The notes under the pieces: generated by a model
The model's database searches: none
Told to the model about the DNA's origin: nothing
What the model saw: the letters and a program-made list of their open reading frames with translations, nothing else
Position numbers and translations under genes: made by a program
Origin: JAITWN01 sp050486285
GTDB lineage: Bacteria; Pseudomonadota; Gammaproteobacteria; SZUA-140
Direction: 5' to 3'
Assembly (NCBI GenBank): GCA_050486285.1
Contig: JBJHCZ010000019.1
Location: 1 to 60,878, forward strand
DNA length: 60,878 bases
Part shown: positions 43,819 to 57,305 of the stretch, piece by piece
Position numbering within the stretch: the stretch's first letter is position 1
Layout: each line of letters starts with the position of its first letter

Positions 43819-44403
43819 ATGGATAAACCGCAAAACCTGTTCCTGGTCGGCCCGATGGGCGTCGGCAAGACCACGATCGGACGCCATCTCGCCCGCGCGC
43901 TGAATCTGGAATTCATCGACAGCGACCACGTGATCGAGGAGAAATGCGGCGCCGACATCCCGTGGATCTTCGATATCGAGGGTGAAGAGGGTTTCCGCCG
44001 CCGGGAACGGGCGGCCATCGAGGAACTGACCCGCCGCCACGGCATCGTGCTTGCGACCGGCGGCGGCGCGGTGCTCGATGGCGCGAATCGGACGGATCTC
44101 GGGCGCAACGGCACGGTGGTCTATCTGAAGGCGTCGGTGGACCGGATCGTCGCGCGCACCGGAAAGTCACAGAACCGTCCCCTGCTCAAGACCGCCGATC
44201 CGCGGGCGCGCATCGAACAGTTGCTGGCCGAGCGTGAACCGCTGTATCGCGAGATCGCGGATATCACCGTCGATACCGACCGGCGCGGCATTCGCAGCAC
44301 GGTGAACTTCATCCTCAAGCACCTGGCCGCCGGTAAGGGTCAGAACCGCTCCGCGCGCGGCGCCGGCAGGCGTACGCCGCAAACGCGGAGCGCGCAACCG
44401 TGA
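43819..44403 (+). CDS. aroK: Shikimate kinase
   Basis: A 194-residue P-loop kinase. The Walker A motif is VGPMGVGKTTIGRHLA, the shikimate site includes DSDHVIE and RRRERAAIEEL, and GGGAVL marks the substrate loop. The lid region is NRPLL. It phosphorylates shikimate in the chorismate pathway. The C-terminal 20 residues are basic and poorly conserved. The 3-prime end overlaps aroB by 4 bases; pilQ-aroK-aroB order is typical of gammaproteobacteria apart from the inserted lipoprotein gene. Confidence 0.95.
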   Translation: MDKPQNLFLVGPMGVGKTTIGRHLARALNLEFIDSDHVIEEKCGADIPWIFDIEGEEGFRRRERAAIEELTRRHGIVLATGGGAVLDGANRTDLGRNGTVVYLKASVDRIVARTGKSQNRPLLKTADPRARIEQLLAEREPLYREIADITVDTDRRGIRSTVNFILKHLAAGKGQNRSARGAGRRTPQTRSAQP

Positions 44404-45491
44404 CGCGCACGCTGACCGTCGATCTCGGCGAGCGCAGTTATCCGATCCACATCGGCCCGGGACTGCTCTCGCAACCAGGTCTGATGACGCCGCATGTCGC
44501 CGGCCGCCAGGTCATGATCGTGACCAACGAGATGGTGGCGCCGCTGTATCTCGAACGGACGCGCGCCGCTTTCACGGATTACCAGTGCGACGAGATCATC
44601 CTGCCGGATGGCGAGCAGTACAAGGACCTCGGGACCCTGAACCGGATATTCGATGCGCTGCTCGAGCGGCGCTGCGACCGCGGCGTGACGCTGGTCGCGC
44701 TCGGCGGCGGCGTCATCGGCGACATGACCGGCTTCGCGGCGGCCTGTTACCAGCGCGGCGTCGCCTTCATCCAGATCCCGACCACTTTGCTGGCCCAGGT
44801 CGATTCCTCGGTCGGCGGCAAGACCGGCATCAATCATCCGCTCGGCAAGAACATGATCGGCGCGTTTCATCAGCCGCGCTGCGTGATCGCCGATACCGGG
44901 ACCCTCGATACGCTCGACGACCGCGAGCTGCGCGCCGGCCTCGCCGAGGTCATCAAGTACGGGCTGATCTGCGATCGCGAATTCTTCGACTGGCTGGAGG
45001 TGAACATCGCGGCCTTGCTCGCGCGGCGCACTGATGCGCTGGTCCACGCGATCGAGCGTTCCTGCCGCAACAAGGCCGACATCGTCGCCGCCGACGAGCG
45101 CGAGGGCGGGGTGCGCGCGTTGCTCAATCTCGGCCATACCTTCGGGCATGCGATCGAGACCGGTCTCGGTTACGGCGCCTGGCTGCATGGCGAGGCGGTC
45201 GCCGCCGGCATGTGCGCCGCAGCCGACTTGTCGAGGCGGCTCGGCGATTTGAACGCGGCCGAGCATGAGCGCATCGTCGCGCTGATCGGCCGCGCCGGAC
45301 TGCCGGTGCGCCTGCCGGCGGAGATCGGCGAGTCGCGCTGGCTCGAACTGATGGCGGTCGACAAGAAGGTGCAGGCCGGGCGTCTGCGGCTGGTGCTGCT
45401 GCGCGGCATCGGCGCGGCCCATGTCAGCGCGGATTTCAGCCCGGCGCTGCTGACGGAAACGCTGGCCGCCTGCGCCGGCGAGGGGGGATAG
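44400..45491 (+). CDS. aroB: 3-dehydroquinate synthase
   Basis: A 363-residue NAD- and metal-dependent enzyme that converts DAHP to 3-dehydroquinate. The NAD-binding GGGVIGDMTGFAAACYQRGV and the active-site IPTTLLAQVDSSVGGKTGINHP are intact. The metal ligands Glu in RAGLAEVIKYG and His in LNLGHTFGHAIE are present. The start is a GTG overlapping the aroK stop region. It is followed after 4 bases by the dGTPase gene. Confidence 0.96.
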   Translation: MTRTLTVDLGERSYPIHIGPGLLSQPGLMTPHVAGRQVMIVTNEMVAPLYLERTRAAFTDYQCDEIILPDGEQYKDLGTLNRIFDALLERRCDRGVTLVALGGGVIGDMTGFAAACYQRGVAFIQIPTTLLAQVDSSVGGKTGINHPLGKNMIGAFHQPRCVIADTGTLDTLDDRELRAGLAEVIKYGLICDREFFDWLEVNIAALLARRTDALVHAIERSCRNKADIVAADEREGGVRALLNLGHTFGHAIETGLGYGAWLHGEAVAAGMCAAADLSRRLGDLNAAEHERIVALIGRAGLPVRLPAEIGESRWLELMAVDKKVQAGRLRLVLLRGIGAAHVSADFSPALLTETLAACAGEGG

Positions 45492-45495
45492 CGCG

Positions 45496-46671
45496 ATGGA
45501 CGGCGTTCCAAGCGCAGTGACCTCCGGGCTGGCGCCCTGGGCGGCCGGCGAACGTGAGTCGCGCGGCCGCCGCCACCCGGAGCCGGCCCCCGGTTACCGC
45601 AGCGAATACCAGCGCGACCGTGACCGTATCGTCCATTCCGCCGCGTTCCGTCGTCTCGAATACAAGACCCAGGTCTTCGTCAATCATGAAGGCGACCTGT
45701 TCCGCACCCGGCTGACCCATTCCATAGAAGTCGCCCAGATCGGCCGCGCGATCGCGCGCGCGCTGCGCATCAATGAGGATCTGACCGAGGCGATCGCGCT
45801 CGCGCATGACCTCGGCCATACGCCGTTCGGCCACGCCGGCCAGGATGCGCTGAACCGCTGCATGAAGGACCACGACGGCTTCGAGCACAATCTCCAGTCG
45901 CTGCGCGTCGTCGATGAGCTGGAAGAGCGCTACGCTGAATTCAACGGCCTCAACCTGACCTACGAGACGCGCGAGGGCATCCTCAAGCACTGCTCGCTGC
46001 GTCACGCCGCCGAGCTCGGCGAACTCGGCGAGCGCTTCATGAAGAAGCTGCAGCCGACGCTCGAGGCCCAGCTCGCGAACCTCTCCGACGAGATCGCCTA
46101 CAACAATCACGACGTCGACGACGGCCTGCGCGCCGGACTGATCAGCGTCGATCAACTGTGCGAGATCCGCCTGTTCCGCGAGCAGCATGACGCCGTCGTA
46201 CTGGCCTGGCCCGACATCGGCGCCCGCCGCATGCACCACGAGATCGTGCGGCGCATGATCAATCGCCAGGTCACCGACCTGATCGAACACAGCCGCGCGC
46301 GCATCGCCGAGGCGGGGATCGCGACGCTCGCCGACGTGCGGACGCGGCCCGAGCCGCTGATCCGTTTCAGCGAGGAGATGACGGCCTGGAATCTCGAGCT
46401 CAAGCGGTTCCTGCGCGAACACCTTTATCGCCATTACCGCGTCAGGCGCATGACCTCGAAGGCGGACCGCATCGTCCGCAGCCTGTTCGAGGCGTTCATC
46501 GGCGATATCGAGCTGATGCCGTCCGAATACCAGCACAAGGCGCGCGCCGCGGAGCAGCAGCGGGGTGTTGCGGGGCGGGCGCGGGTGGTGGCAGACTACA
46601 TCGCGGGTATGACCGACCGTTATGCGATCGGTGAATACGAAAAGCTGTTCAATCCATCCGTGCTTACCTGA
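45496..46671 (+). CDS. Deoxyguanosinetriphosphate triphosphohydrolase-like protein
   Basis: A 391-residue HD-domain protein of the dGTPase family, type 2 (shorter than E. coli Dgt). The N-terminal YRSEYQRDRDRIVHSAAFRRLEYKTQVF is diagnostic. The metal site is formed by His in RLTHSIEVAQIGR, His-Asp in ALAHDLGHTPFGHAG and a later Asp in LSDEIAYNNHDVDDGL. Family members hydrolyse dNTPs to deoxynucleosides and tripolyphosphate. It lies 4 bases after aroB and is probably cotranscribed with it. Confidence 0.92.
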   Translation: MDGVPSAVTSGLAPWAAGERESRGRRHPEPAPGYRSEYQRDRDRIVHSAAFRRLEYKTQVFVNHEGDLFRTRLTHSIEVAQIGRAIARALRINEDLTEAIALAHDLGHTPFGHAGQDALNRCMKDHDGFEHNLQSLRVVDELEERYAEFNGLNLTYETREGILKHCSLRHAAELGELGERFMKKLQPTLEAQLANLSDEIAYNNHDVDDGLRAGLISVDQLCEIRLFREQHDAVVLAWPDIGARRMHHEIVRRMINRQVTDLIEHSRARIAEAGIATLADVRTRPEPLIRFSEEMTAWNLELKRFLREHLYRHYRVRRMTSKADRIVRSLFEAFIGDIELMPSEYQHKARAAEQQRGVAGRARVVADYIAGMTDRYAIGEYEKLFNPSVLT

Positions 46672-46702
46672 TGGCCGGCGGTCTCCCGTCCAGGTTCCTT
46701 TC

Positions 46703-46957
46703 ATGCGCATATACATGCAGATAGCGCCGGGCAACGACAAGCCGCCGGGCTTCTGTCACCTGATCCTGCAACCCGATCTGCTCGGTGGCTGGTCGCTGAT
46801 ACGCGAGTGGGGCAAGCAGGGCGCGGCCGGCAGGATCCGGCGTGAACATCACGACAGCCGGGACGCGGCGCTCGCGGCAATGACGCGCGCGCGCGACGAG
46901 CGGGTGCGCAGCGGTTATCGTGTCGTCTTCGTGCAGGGAGATACGCAGACGTCATGA
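46703..46957 (+). CDS. Stand-alone WGR-domain protein
   Basis: The 84-residue product is essentially one WGR domain. It contains the expected Trp and Gly pattern (LLGGWSLIREWGKQGAAGRIRREHHDSRDAALAAM), the region that contacts DNA ends in PARP proteins. In bacteria small WGR proteins are common and uncharacterised, with a presumed nucleic-acid-binding role. The start is chosen at 46703, where conserved sequence begins. The stop overlaps the ATG of the AAA-SPOR gene by 4 bases. Confidence 0.78.
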   Translation: MRIYMQIAPGNDKPPGFCHLILQPDLLGGWSLIREWGKQGAAGRIRREHHDSRDAALAAMTRARDERVRSGYRVVFVQGDTQTS

Positions 46958-48492
46958 ATACGGTCAATCCTTCGCCTCGTCCACCCCGCCTCGAGGACCC
47001 GTTCCAGGCCTCGTGGCGACAGGAGTTCTGGTACAACGAATCCGTCCGCGAGAAGCGCCTGAACCTGTTGCTGCACCTCGCGCCCTACAGCGCGGTGCTG
47101 TTGCTGACCGGCGACGAAGGCAGCGGCAAGACCACGCTGATCCAGCAGTTTCTCGCCCGTGCCCACGACACCTGGCGCATCTGCCATATCCAGGGCGCCA
47201 CCGATGTCGACGACCTCGGTCTGCTCGACCGTCTCGACGAAGAGTTGTCGTTGCGCGGCGATCCGCAGGCGGACCTCGAGGCCAGGATCGCGAGCCTGCG
47301 CGACAGCCTGCACGCCTTGCGGCGGGGTTCGTTGATCCCGATCGCGGTCGTCGATGACGCGCACCTGCTGCCGCAGGCCGCGCTGACCATGCTCGGACGC
47401 CTGACCGAACCGCGCGACGACGGCGAACTGCTGCTCTGCGCGATCCTGTGCGGCGAACCTTCCATCGAAGAGCGTTTCTCGATGCCCGGACTCGGTACGC
47501 TGCGGGAGCGCGTCAGTCATTCCTTCGATCTGCTCCCGCTCGGCGAGGAGGGCGTCGCGGAGTATATCCGCCATCGCATGCGCGTCGCCGGACACGAGGT
47601 CGACGGTCCGTTCACGCCGGCGGTACTGAAATTCATCCACGTCGCCTCGCGCGGGTTACCGGGCCGTATCAATGAACTCGCGCGCGGCGTGCTGCGCAAC
47701 GACGGTCAGCAGGCGGTATCCGGGGACGCGCTGGCGCCGCGCGCCTCCGCGGGCCGCACCTTGCTGCGCTATGGCCTCGCGGCGCTCGCGATCTCACTGG
47801 TCGTCGTTGCGCTGTTCTATCAGGACACGCTGAAGGAATACGCAACGGTCGATCCGCTGCCGGCCTTCGAAACGGTCGTCGAAGCGCCTGCGCTCACGCC
47901 GCCCGCCGCATTGCCGGAACCGGCACCAGAAGCGGATGAGCCTGTCGCCGATGCGGCAGCCACCGAGGAAGCACCGCTTGTCGTGGACGACGGCGATCGC
48001 GCTGCGGATGCGCCGTCGACGACTGTCGCCGGGTCAGCGGAATCGCCATCAGCCGTGACTGCCGGGAGCGCGGCCGTCGCCCGCGCGCCGGTCGAGGCGC
48101 CGCCGCCCGAACCCGCGCCGGTGGAACGACCCGCGCCCGAGCCGACATCCGCACCCGATCCGCTCCCTGCGCCGGGCCAGCGCGATGCCGCCTGGCTGCG
48201 GGCGCAACCGCCCGGACATTTCACCTTGCAGTTGTTCGCGAGCAGCGAGGAGCGGGTGCGCGCGTTCGTCGAACGCCATGGCCTCGGCGCCGAGGCAGTG
48301 CTGTTCCGCAGCACCGCCGCCGGCGATCGGCCGTTGTATTCAGTCGTCTACGGCCTCTACCCGAACCGCCAGGCGGCGGTGCAGGCAGGCCGCGAGGCCC
48401 CGGTCGCCGCGATCGACGGGGTCGAGCCCTGGGTCAGGTCGCTGCGCGACATCCATGCGGTCATCGACCGGGTCGGCGCGGATCCGCAATAA
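46954..48492 (+). CDS. AAA ATPase with C-terminal SPOR domain (DamX-like position)
   Basis: A 512-residue inner-membrane protein with three parts. An ExeA-like AAA ATPase occupies about residues 25-250, with Walker A GDEGSGKT at 53-60 and Walker B in PIAVVDDAHLL. One membrane helix follows at about 270-290. A long Pro/Ala/Glu-rich periplasmic linker leads to a SPOR domain (about 415-505, HFTLQLFASSEERVRAFVERHG). SPOR domains bind denuded peptidoglycan at the division site. In E. coli DamX takes the same position after aroB but lacks the ATPase; the fused form is known in Pseudomonas-type bacteria. A division-linked role is inferred. Confidence 0.87.
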   Translation: MNTVNPSPRPPRLEDPFQASWRQEFWYNESVREKRLNLLLHLAPYSAVLLLTGDEGSGKTTLIQQFLARAHDTWRICHIQGATDVDDLGLLDRLDEELSLRGDPQADLEARIASLRDSLHALRRGSLIPIAVVDDAHLLPQAALTMLGRLTEPRDDGELLLCAILCGEPSIEERFSMPGLGTLRERVSHSFDLLPLGEEGVAEYIRHRMRVAGHEVDGPFTPAVLKFIHVASRGLPGRINELARGVLRNDGQQAVSGDALAPRASAGRTLLRYGLAALAISLVVVALFYQDTLKEYATVDPLPAFETVVEAPALTPPAALPEPAPEADEPVADAAATEEAPLVVDDGDRAADAPSTTVAGSAESPSAVTAGSAAVARAPVEAPPPEPAPVERPAPEPTSAPDPLPAPGQRDAAWLRAQPPGHFTLQLFASSEERVRAFVERHGLGAEAVLFRSTAAGDRPLYSVVYGLYPNRQAAVQAGREAPVAAIDGVEPWVRSLRDIHAVIDRVGADPQ

Positions 48493-48552
48493 AGTCATTA
48501 TAATCAACAGCTAGCAAGCGGACGCCCGCCGACCCCGGGGGCGCGGCGTCGA

Positions 48553-48581
48553 TTGAAGGCGCGCCCGCAGGCGAGTATAAT
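48553..48581 (+). promoter_or_regulatory. Strong candidate sigma-70 promoter of gltBD
   Basis: TTGAAG (48553-48558) and a perfect TATAAT (48576-48581) are separated by exactly 17 bases and followed by a T-rich stretch. Confidence 0.65.
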
Positions 48582-48587
48582 TTTTCC

Positions 48588-48825
48588 CCTTGCGTCTTGT
48601 ACTTGCGTACCGAGCGCCATGCCTTGCACGGGACGCGGCCACGATTTGCGTCGATGCGGGACGGCGGGACACGGCTTCCGCCGGCCGGCGCCCACAGGTT
48701 CCAGGATCCTCGGCGATGCAGGCAGGAGCAGCGCAGCGTGCGCCGCGTCGCCGCGGTTCGGCATGCCGGGCCGGTACGCGACGCCAAACAATATCTGGAT
48801 ACGATAGATGAGAGATGACAGTGGC
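48588..48825 (+). promoter_or_regulatory. Long untranslated leader of gltB
   Basis: Within the 333-base gap before gltB, about 238 bases separate the predicted transcription start from the likely gltB start. The region is GC-rich and has no recognisable riboswitch or clear ribosome-bound small frame; open frames through it have no family features. A regulatory RNA structure is possible but not demonstrated. Confidence 0.35.
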
Positions 48826-53469
<4,644 letters not shown>

Positions 53470-53472
53470 GCG

Positions 53473-54915
53473 ATGGGCAAGCCCACCGGGTTTCTGGAGT
53501 ACGAGCGCAAGGACAGCGGCTACCAGCCCGTCGAGCAGCGCATCAGGCACTACTCCGAGTTCGTGTTGCCGCCGACCGAGGACGAGCTGTCCCGCCAGGG
53601 CGCGCGTTGCATGGACTGCGGCATCCCGTTCTGCCACCAGGGTTGTCCGGTCAACAACATCATCCCGGACTGGAACGACCTGGTGTACCGCCGGCAGTGG
53701 CGCGAGGCGCTCGATGTGCTGCACTCGACCAACAATTTCCCCGAGTTCACCGGCCGCATCTGCCCCGCGCCCTGCGAGGAGGCCTGCACGCTGAACATCG
53801 ATGACAACCCGGTCACGATCAAGGCGATCGAGTGCGCGATCGTCGACCGCGGCTGGGAGGAAGGCTGGATCACCCCGTTGCCGCCGGCGCGCAAGACCGG
53901 CAAGCGCGTCGCGGTCGTCGGCTCGGGCCCGGCCGGCCTTGCCTGCGCGCAGCAGCTCGCGCGCGCCGGTCATGACGTGACCGTGTTCGAAAAGGCCGAC
54001 CGCATCGGCGGCCTGCTGCGTTACGGCATCCCCGACTTCAAGATGGAGAAGCACGGCATCGATCGCCGTATCGCGCAGATGGAGGCCGAGGGCGTGCGCT
54101 TCCGTACCGGCGTCCATGTCGGTCAGGATCTGCCGGCGAAACAGCTGCTCGACGACTACGACGCCGTCGTGCTCGCCGGCGGCTCGGAGCAGCCGCGAGA
54201 CCTCGAGGTACCGGGGCGAGAGCTCGACGGCGTCCATTTCGCGATGACGTTCCTGCCGCAGCAGAACCGCCGCGTCGCCGGCGACACGATTGCGCCCGAA
54301 GCGGCGATCACCGCCGAGGGCAAGCATGTCGTCGTCATCGGCGGCGGCGACACCGGCTCCGACTGCATCGGCACGTCGATCCGTCAGGGCGCGAAGTCGG
54401 TGACGCAGATCGAGATCCTGCCGAAGCCGCCGGAAAAGCCGGACAAGGGCACGACCTGGCCGTACTGGCCGAACAAACTGCGCACCTCGAGCTCGCAGGC
54501 CGAGGGCGTCGCGCGCGAATGGTCGGTGCAGACGAAGGAACTGGTCGGCGAAAACGGTCGCGTCACCAAACTGAAGGCGGTGCGCGTGCAGTGGGCGCAG
54601 GACGCGCAGGGTCGCTGGCAGATGAAGGAGAAGCCGGAAGAGACGCTCGAACTCAAGGCCGATCTCGTGCTGCTCGCGATGGGCTTCGTGCATCCGTTCC
54701 GCGACGGCATGCTGGAGCAACTCGGTGTCGCGCTCGACAACCGCGGCAACGTCGCCGCCGACACCGACCGCTACCAGACCTCGCTGCCTAAGGTCTTCGC
54801 CGCCGGCGACATGCGCCGCGGCCAGTCGCTGGTCGTATGGGCGATCCGCGAAGGCCGCCAGGCCGCGCGCGCCGTCGACGAATTCCTGATGGGCAGCAGC
54901 GAGCTGCCGCGCTGA
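53473..54915 (+). CDS. gltD: Glutamate synthase small subunit
   Basis: A 480-residue NADPH-dependent flavoprotein that feeds electrons to GltB. The N-terminal domain binds two 4Fe-4S clusters (CMDCGIPFCHQGCPVNN and GRICPAPCEEACTLN). The FAD site is VAVVGSGPAGLACAQQL, and the NADPH site is VVVIGGGDTGSDCIGTS. The C-terminal FAD segment is KVFAAGDMRRGQSLVVWAIREGR. It is translationally close to gltB (3-base gap). Confidence 0.96.
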   Translation: MGKPTGFLEYERKDSGYQPVEQRIRHYSEFVLPPTEDELSRQGARCMDCGIPFCHQGCPVNNIIPDWNDLVYRRQWREALDVLHSTNNFPEFTGRICPAPCEEACTLNIDDNPVTIKAIECAIVDRGWEEGWITPLPPARKTGKRVAVVGSGPAGLACAQQLARAGHDVTVFEKADRIGGLLRYGIPDFKMEKHGIDRRIAQMEAEGVRFRTGVHVGQDLPAKQLLDDYDAVVLAGGSEQPRDLEVPGRELDGVHFAMTFLPQQNRRVAGDTIAPEAAITAEGKHVVVIGGGDTGSDCIGTSIRQGAKSVTQIEILPKPPEKPDKGTTWPYWPNKLRTSSSQAEGVAREWSVQTKELVGENGRVTKLKAVRVQWAQDAQGRWQMKEKPEETLELKADLVLLAMGFVHPFRDGMLEQLGVALDNRGNVAADTDRYQTSLPKVFAAGDMRRGQSLVVWAIREGRQAARAVDEFLMGSSELPR

Positions 54916-54962
54916 TCGTTTCGCCGCCCGCACCGCGCGGGCCACAGAGAGAACACGGACTC

Positions 54963-56027
54963 GTGACCGAACTGAAGAACGACAGACTGCTGCGCGCCCT
55001 GCTGCGCGAGCCGGTCGATGTGACCCCCGTATGGATGATGCGTCAGGCCGGCCGCTATCTGCCGGAATACCGCGCGACCCGCGAACGCGCCGGCAGTTTC
55101 ATGGACCTGTGCACGAACCCCGAGCTCGCCTGCGAAGTGACGCTGCAACCGCTCGACCGCTATGCGCTCGACGCCGCGATCCTGTTCTCCGACATCCTGA
55201 CCGTACCCGATGCGATGGGGCTGGGACTCTATTTCACCGGCGGCGAGGGCCCGCGCTTCGAGCGCCCGGTGCGCAGCGCGGCCGACATCGATGCGCTCGG
55301 CGTGCCGGACCCGGAACAGGACCTGCGCTATGTCATGGACGCAGTGCGTCTGATCCGCCGCGAGCTCGGCGGCCGCGTGCCGCTGATCGGTTTTTCGGGC
55401 AGCCCGTGGACGCTCGCGACCTATATGGTAGAGGGCGGTTCGAGCAAGAACTACAGCCATATAAAGGGCATGATGTTCGACGAGCCGGCGCTCGCGCATC
55501 GCCTGCTCGACACCCTCGCGCGCGCGGTCACCGAATACCTGAACGGCCAGATCCGCGCCGGCGCCCAGGCCGTGATGATCTTCGATACCTGGGGCGGCGT
55601 GCTGACGCCGCGCGACTATCGCGCCTTTTCGCTCGATTATATGGCGCGCATCGTCGACGGCCTCGCGCGCGAGCATGACGGCCGCCGCGTGCCGGTGATC
55701 CTGTTCACCAAGGGCGGCGCCGGCTGGCTCGAGGCGATGGCCGAAACCGGCGCCGATGCGCTCGGCATCGACTGGACCATCGACCTCGCCGACGCCCGCG
55801 CCCGCGTCGGCAATCGCGTCGCGCTGCAGGGCAATATGGACCCGTGTATCCTCTATGCCTCGCCCGAGCGCATACGCGCCGAGGTCGGGGCCGTGCTTGC
55901 GAGCTTCGGCAACGGCCCCGGCCATGTCTTCAACCTCGGCCACGGCATCCACCCCGAGATCGATCCCGAACACGTGCGCGTGTTCATCGACTCGGTCCAC
56001 GAATTGAGCGCGCGCTACCACCGCTAG
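54963..56027 (+). CDS. hemE: Uroporphyrinogen decarboxylase
   Basis: A 354-residue enzyme, the standard family length. The signature PVWMMRQAGRYLPEYRATRE lies near the N-terminus, GFSGSPWTLATYMVEGGSSKNY lies near the middle, and the C-terminal GHGIHPEIDPEHV is intact. It decarboxylates uroporphyrinogen III to coproporphyrinogen III in haem synthesis. The start is a GTG at 54963; the open frame runs further upstream into gltD but without homology. gltD-hemE order is usual in gammaproteobacteria. Confidence 0.95.
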   Translation: MTELKNDRLLRALLREPVDVTPVWMMRQAGRYLPEYRATRERAGSFMDLCTNPELACEVTLQPLDRYALDAAILFSDILTVPDAMGLGLYFTGGEGPRFERPVRSAADIDALGVPDPEQDLRYVMDAVRLIRRELGGRVPLIGFSGSPWTLATYMVEGGSSKNYSHIKGMMFDEPALAHRLLDTLARAVTEYLNGQIRAGAQAVMIFDTWGGVLTPRDYRAFSLDYMARIVDGLAREHDGRRVPVILFTKGGAGWLEAMAETGADALGIDWTIDLADARARVGNRVALQGNMDPCILYASPERIRAEVGAVLASFGNGPGHVFNLGHGIHPEIDPEHVRVFIDSVHELSARYHR

Positions 56028-56053
56028 CGCAGGCAACCACCCGCGAGTCACAG

Positions 56054-56944
56054 ATGAAAGAACCGGCCGACCTCAGCGCGATCCCGCCGCAGTTTCGCAA
56101 ACTGCAGCACATGGAGAAATTCTCCGAGGACATGTTCAACCGCATCGTCGAGTTCCAGGAGCGCCTGCACGCGGCGTGGAACGCGACGATGCCGTTCGAC
56201 CAGCGCATCGCCGGACTCCCGCTGCATGCGCTGGTGTTCAGCAATCCCGACCGCGACCCGGCGAAGCATGCGCACACGATCGCCGCGTTCTATCCGCTGC
56301 GCGCCGAGATGCGCCAGATCGCCCATGTCGCGCGCCAGGTCGCCGACAACCCGGTCGTCTGCGATGTGCACGGTCGCAACGGTTTCATCGGCAGCCTGCT
56401 CGGCCGCGAGGGCGTCAAGGTCATCGGTCTGCAGGATCCGGCCGACAAGCCGAACCAGATCGAGAGCTTCAGCGACCCGGAAGTCTATGAGGGCCTCGAC
56501 GCCACGCTCGACACGCTCGATCGTCCGTTCGACGTCGCGCTGTCCGCGTGGATGCCGTCCGGCGTGAATCGCACGCCCGCGATCGCGCTCAGACGCCCGA
56601 AGCTCATCATCTTCATCCACACCGACCACATCGACACCTCGACCGGTCGCCGCCAGACCGGCACCGAAGAGGCCTACCGTGACCTGCCGTCGCATTACGC
56701 GCAGATCGCCGAATGGTCGATCGAGCGCCCCGAGAATATCTTCCACGACATCTGGCCCGAGTTGACGCCGTGCATCGGCGAGACGCGACACGTCAGGATC
56801 TTTGCCGATGAACCCTGGCAAGGCATCCACGTCCACAGCGAGATCGACGCCGTCGATCCCTACGCCTGGGAGATCGACCTCGACATGGCGCTGACCGCGA
56901 TCGAGGCAAAGGCTGCGCTGCGGGAGCAGGGGTTCAGGGTCTGA
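56054..56944 (+). CDS. Unrecognised protein, possibly methyltransferase-fold
   Basis: I do not recognise this 296-residue protein. It is soluble and has a Rossmann-like stretch VVCDVHGRNGFIGSLLGREGVKVIGLQDPADKP (about residues 98-130) that resembles a degenerate SAM-binding motif. A second segment, DVALSAWMPSGVNRTPAIALRRPKLIIFIHTDHIDTSTGRRQTG, follows with His and Asp residues. The methyltransferase resemblance is weak, because the usual GxGxG is DVHGRNG here. It starts 26 bases after hemE and shares its high-GC codon use, so it belongs to the core side of the boundary with the cassette array. Confidence 0.65.
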   Translation: MKEPADLSAIPPQFRKLQHMEKFSEDMFNRIVEFQERLHAAWNATMPFDQRIAGLPLHALVFSNPDRDPAKHAHTIAAFYPLRAEMRQIAHVARQVADNPVVCDVHGRNGFIGSLLGREGVKVIGLQDPADKPNQIESFSDPEVYEGLDATLDTLDRPFDVALSAWMPSGVNRTPAIALRRPKLIIFIHTDHIDTSTGRRQTGTEEAYRDLPSHYAQIAEWSIERPENIFHDIWPELTPCIGETRHVRIFADEPWQGIHVHSEIDAVDPYAWEIDLDMALTAIEAKAALREQGFRV

Positions 56945-56954
56945 CGCGGTCGAT

Positions 56955-56984
56955 CGCGGGGCTGACGGTCCCGCGCGCGGTTTT
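56955..56984 (+). terminator. Weak terminator-like hairpin after the hemE-linked gene
   Basis: CGCGGG (56955-56960) pairs with CCCGCG (56970-56975) and is followed by a short TTTT run at about 56981-56984. Confidence 0.35.
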
Positions 56985-57262
56985 CACCGGTAGTACGAAA
57001 GCAGTAGTCCTCGGGTAGTCCCCTCCAGCGGCATCGCCTGCCCCGGCCTTCGGAGTTGTGGCGGGCAGCCTCACTGTTTATATTTGCCAAAGAAATGGCG
57101 GCTAGATACGCAAGGCCGATATCCATCTGATGAATGCTGCCTTGAGTCTGTTGGGGCGGTTTATATGGCAATGCTGGTTTTATGCGGCGTTTTTTACATC
57201 TAATTGTAGTTAGAGATTGCCGTCGCCTGCCAAGCCACCCAAAGGCATTATTAATAGCCATA

Positions 57263-57292
57263 TATAAGTATGGACACGAAACCATACATATA
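57263..57292 (+). promoter_or_regulatory. Dyad operator upstream of brnT
   Basis: TATAAGTATGG (57263-57273) and CCATACATATA (57282-57292) form an inverted repeat with 10 of 11 positions matching and an 8-base spacer, ending 13 bases before the brnT ATG. BrnT-BrnA complexes autorepress through such operators, so this is the probable binding site; it overlaps the likely promoter region. Confidence 0.6.
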
Positions 57293-57305
57293 GTAAGGTT
57301 CGATC

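Larger units (their letters stand above)
56945..57305. other. Transition zone between core chromosome and cassette array
   Basis: This 361-base gap holds no supportable gene. GC content falls sharply after about 57060, and AT-rich motifs appear near 57160-57300. No convincing attC or attI site was found here; TAGTTAGAG near 57208 resembles an attC end but lacks its partner and stem. A dyad operator lies at its right end. Confidence 0.5.

Noticed and set aside
48553..48807. Open frames of 73-84 codons in the gltB leader as possible leader peptides
   Set aside because: Several overlapping frames exist with similar composition; none has a ribosome binding site or a run of regulatory codons.
57195..57215. 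A GTTAGAG sequence that could be the end of an attC or attI site before brnT
   Set aside because: No matching CTAAC box or inverted arms lie at the right distance, so a site cannot be supported.
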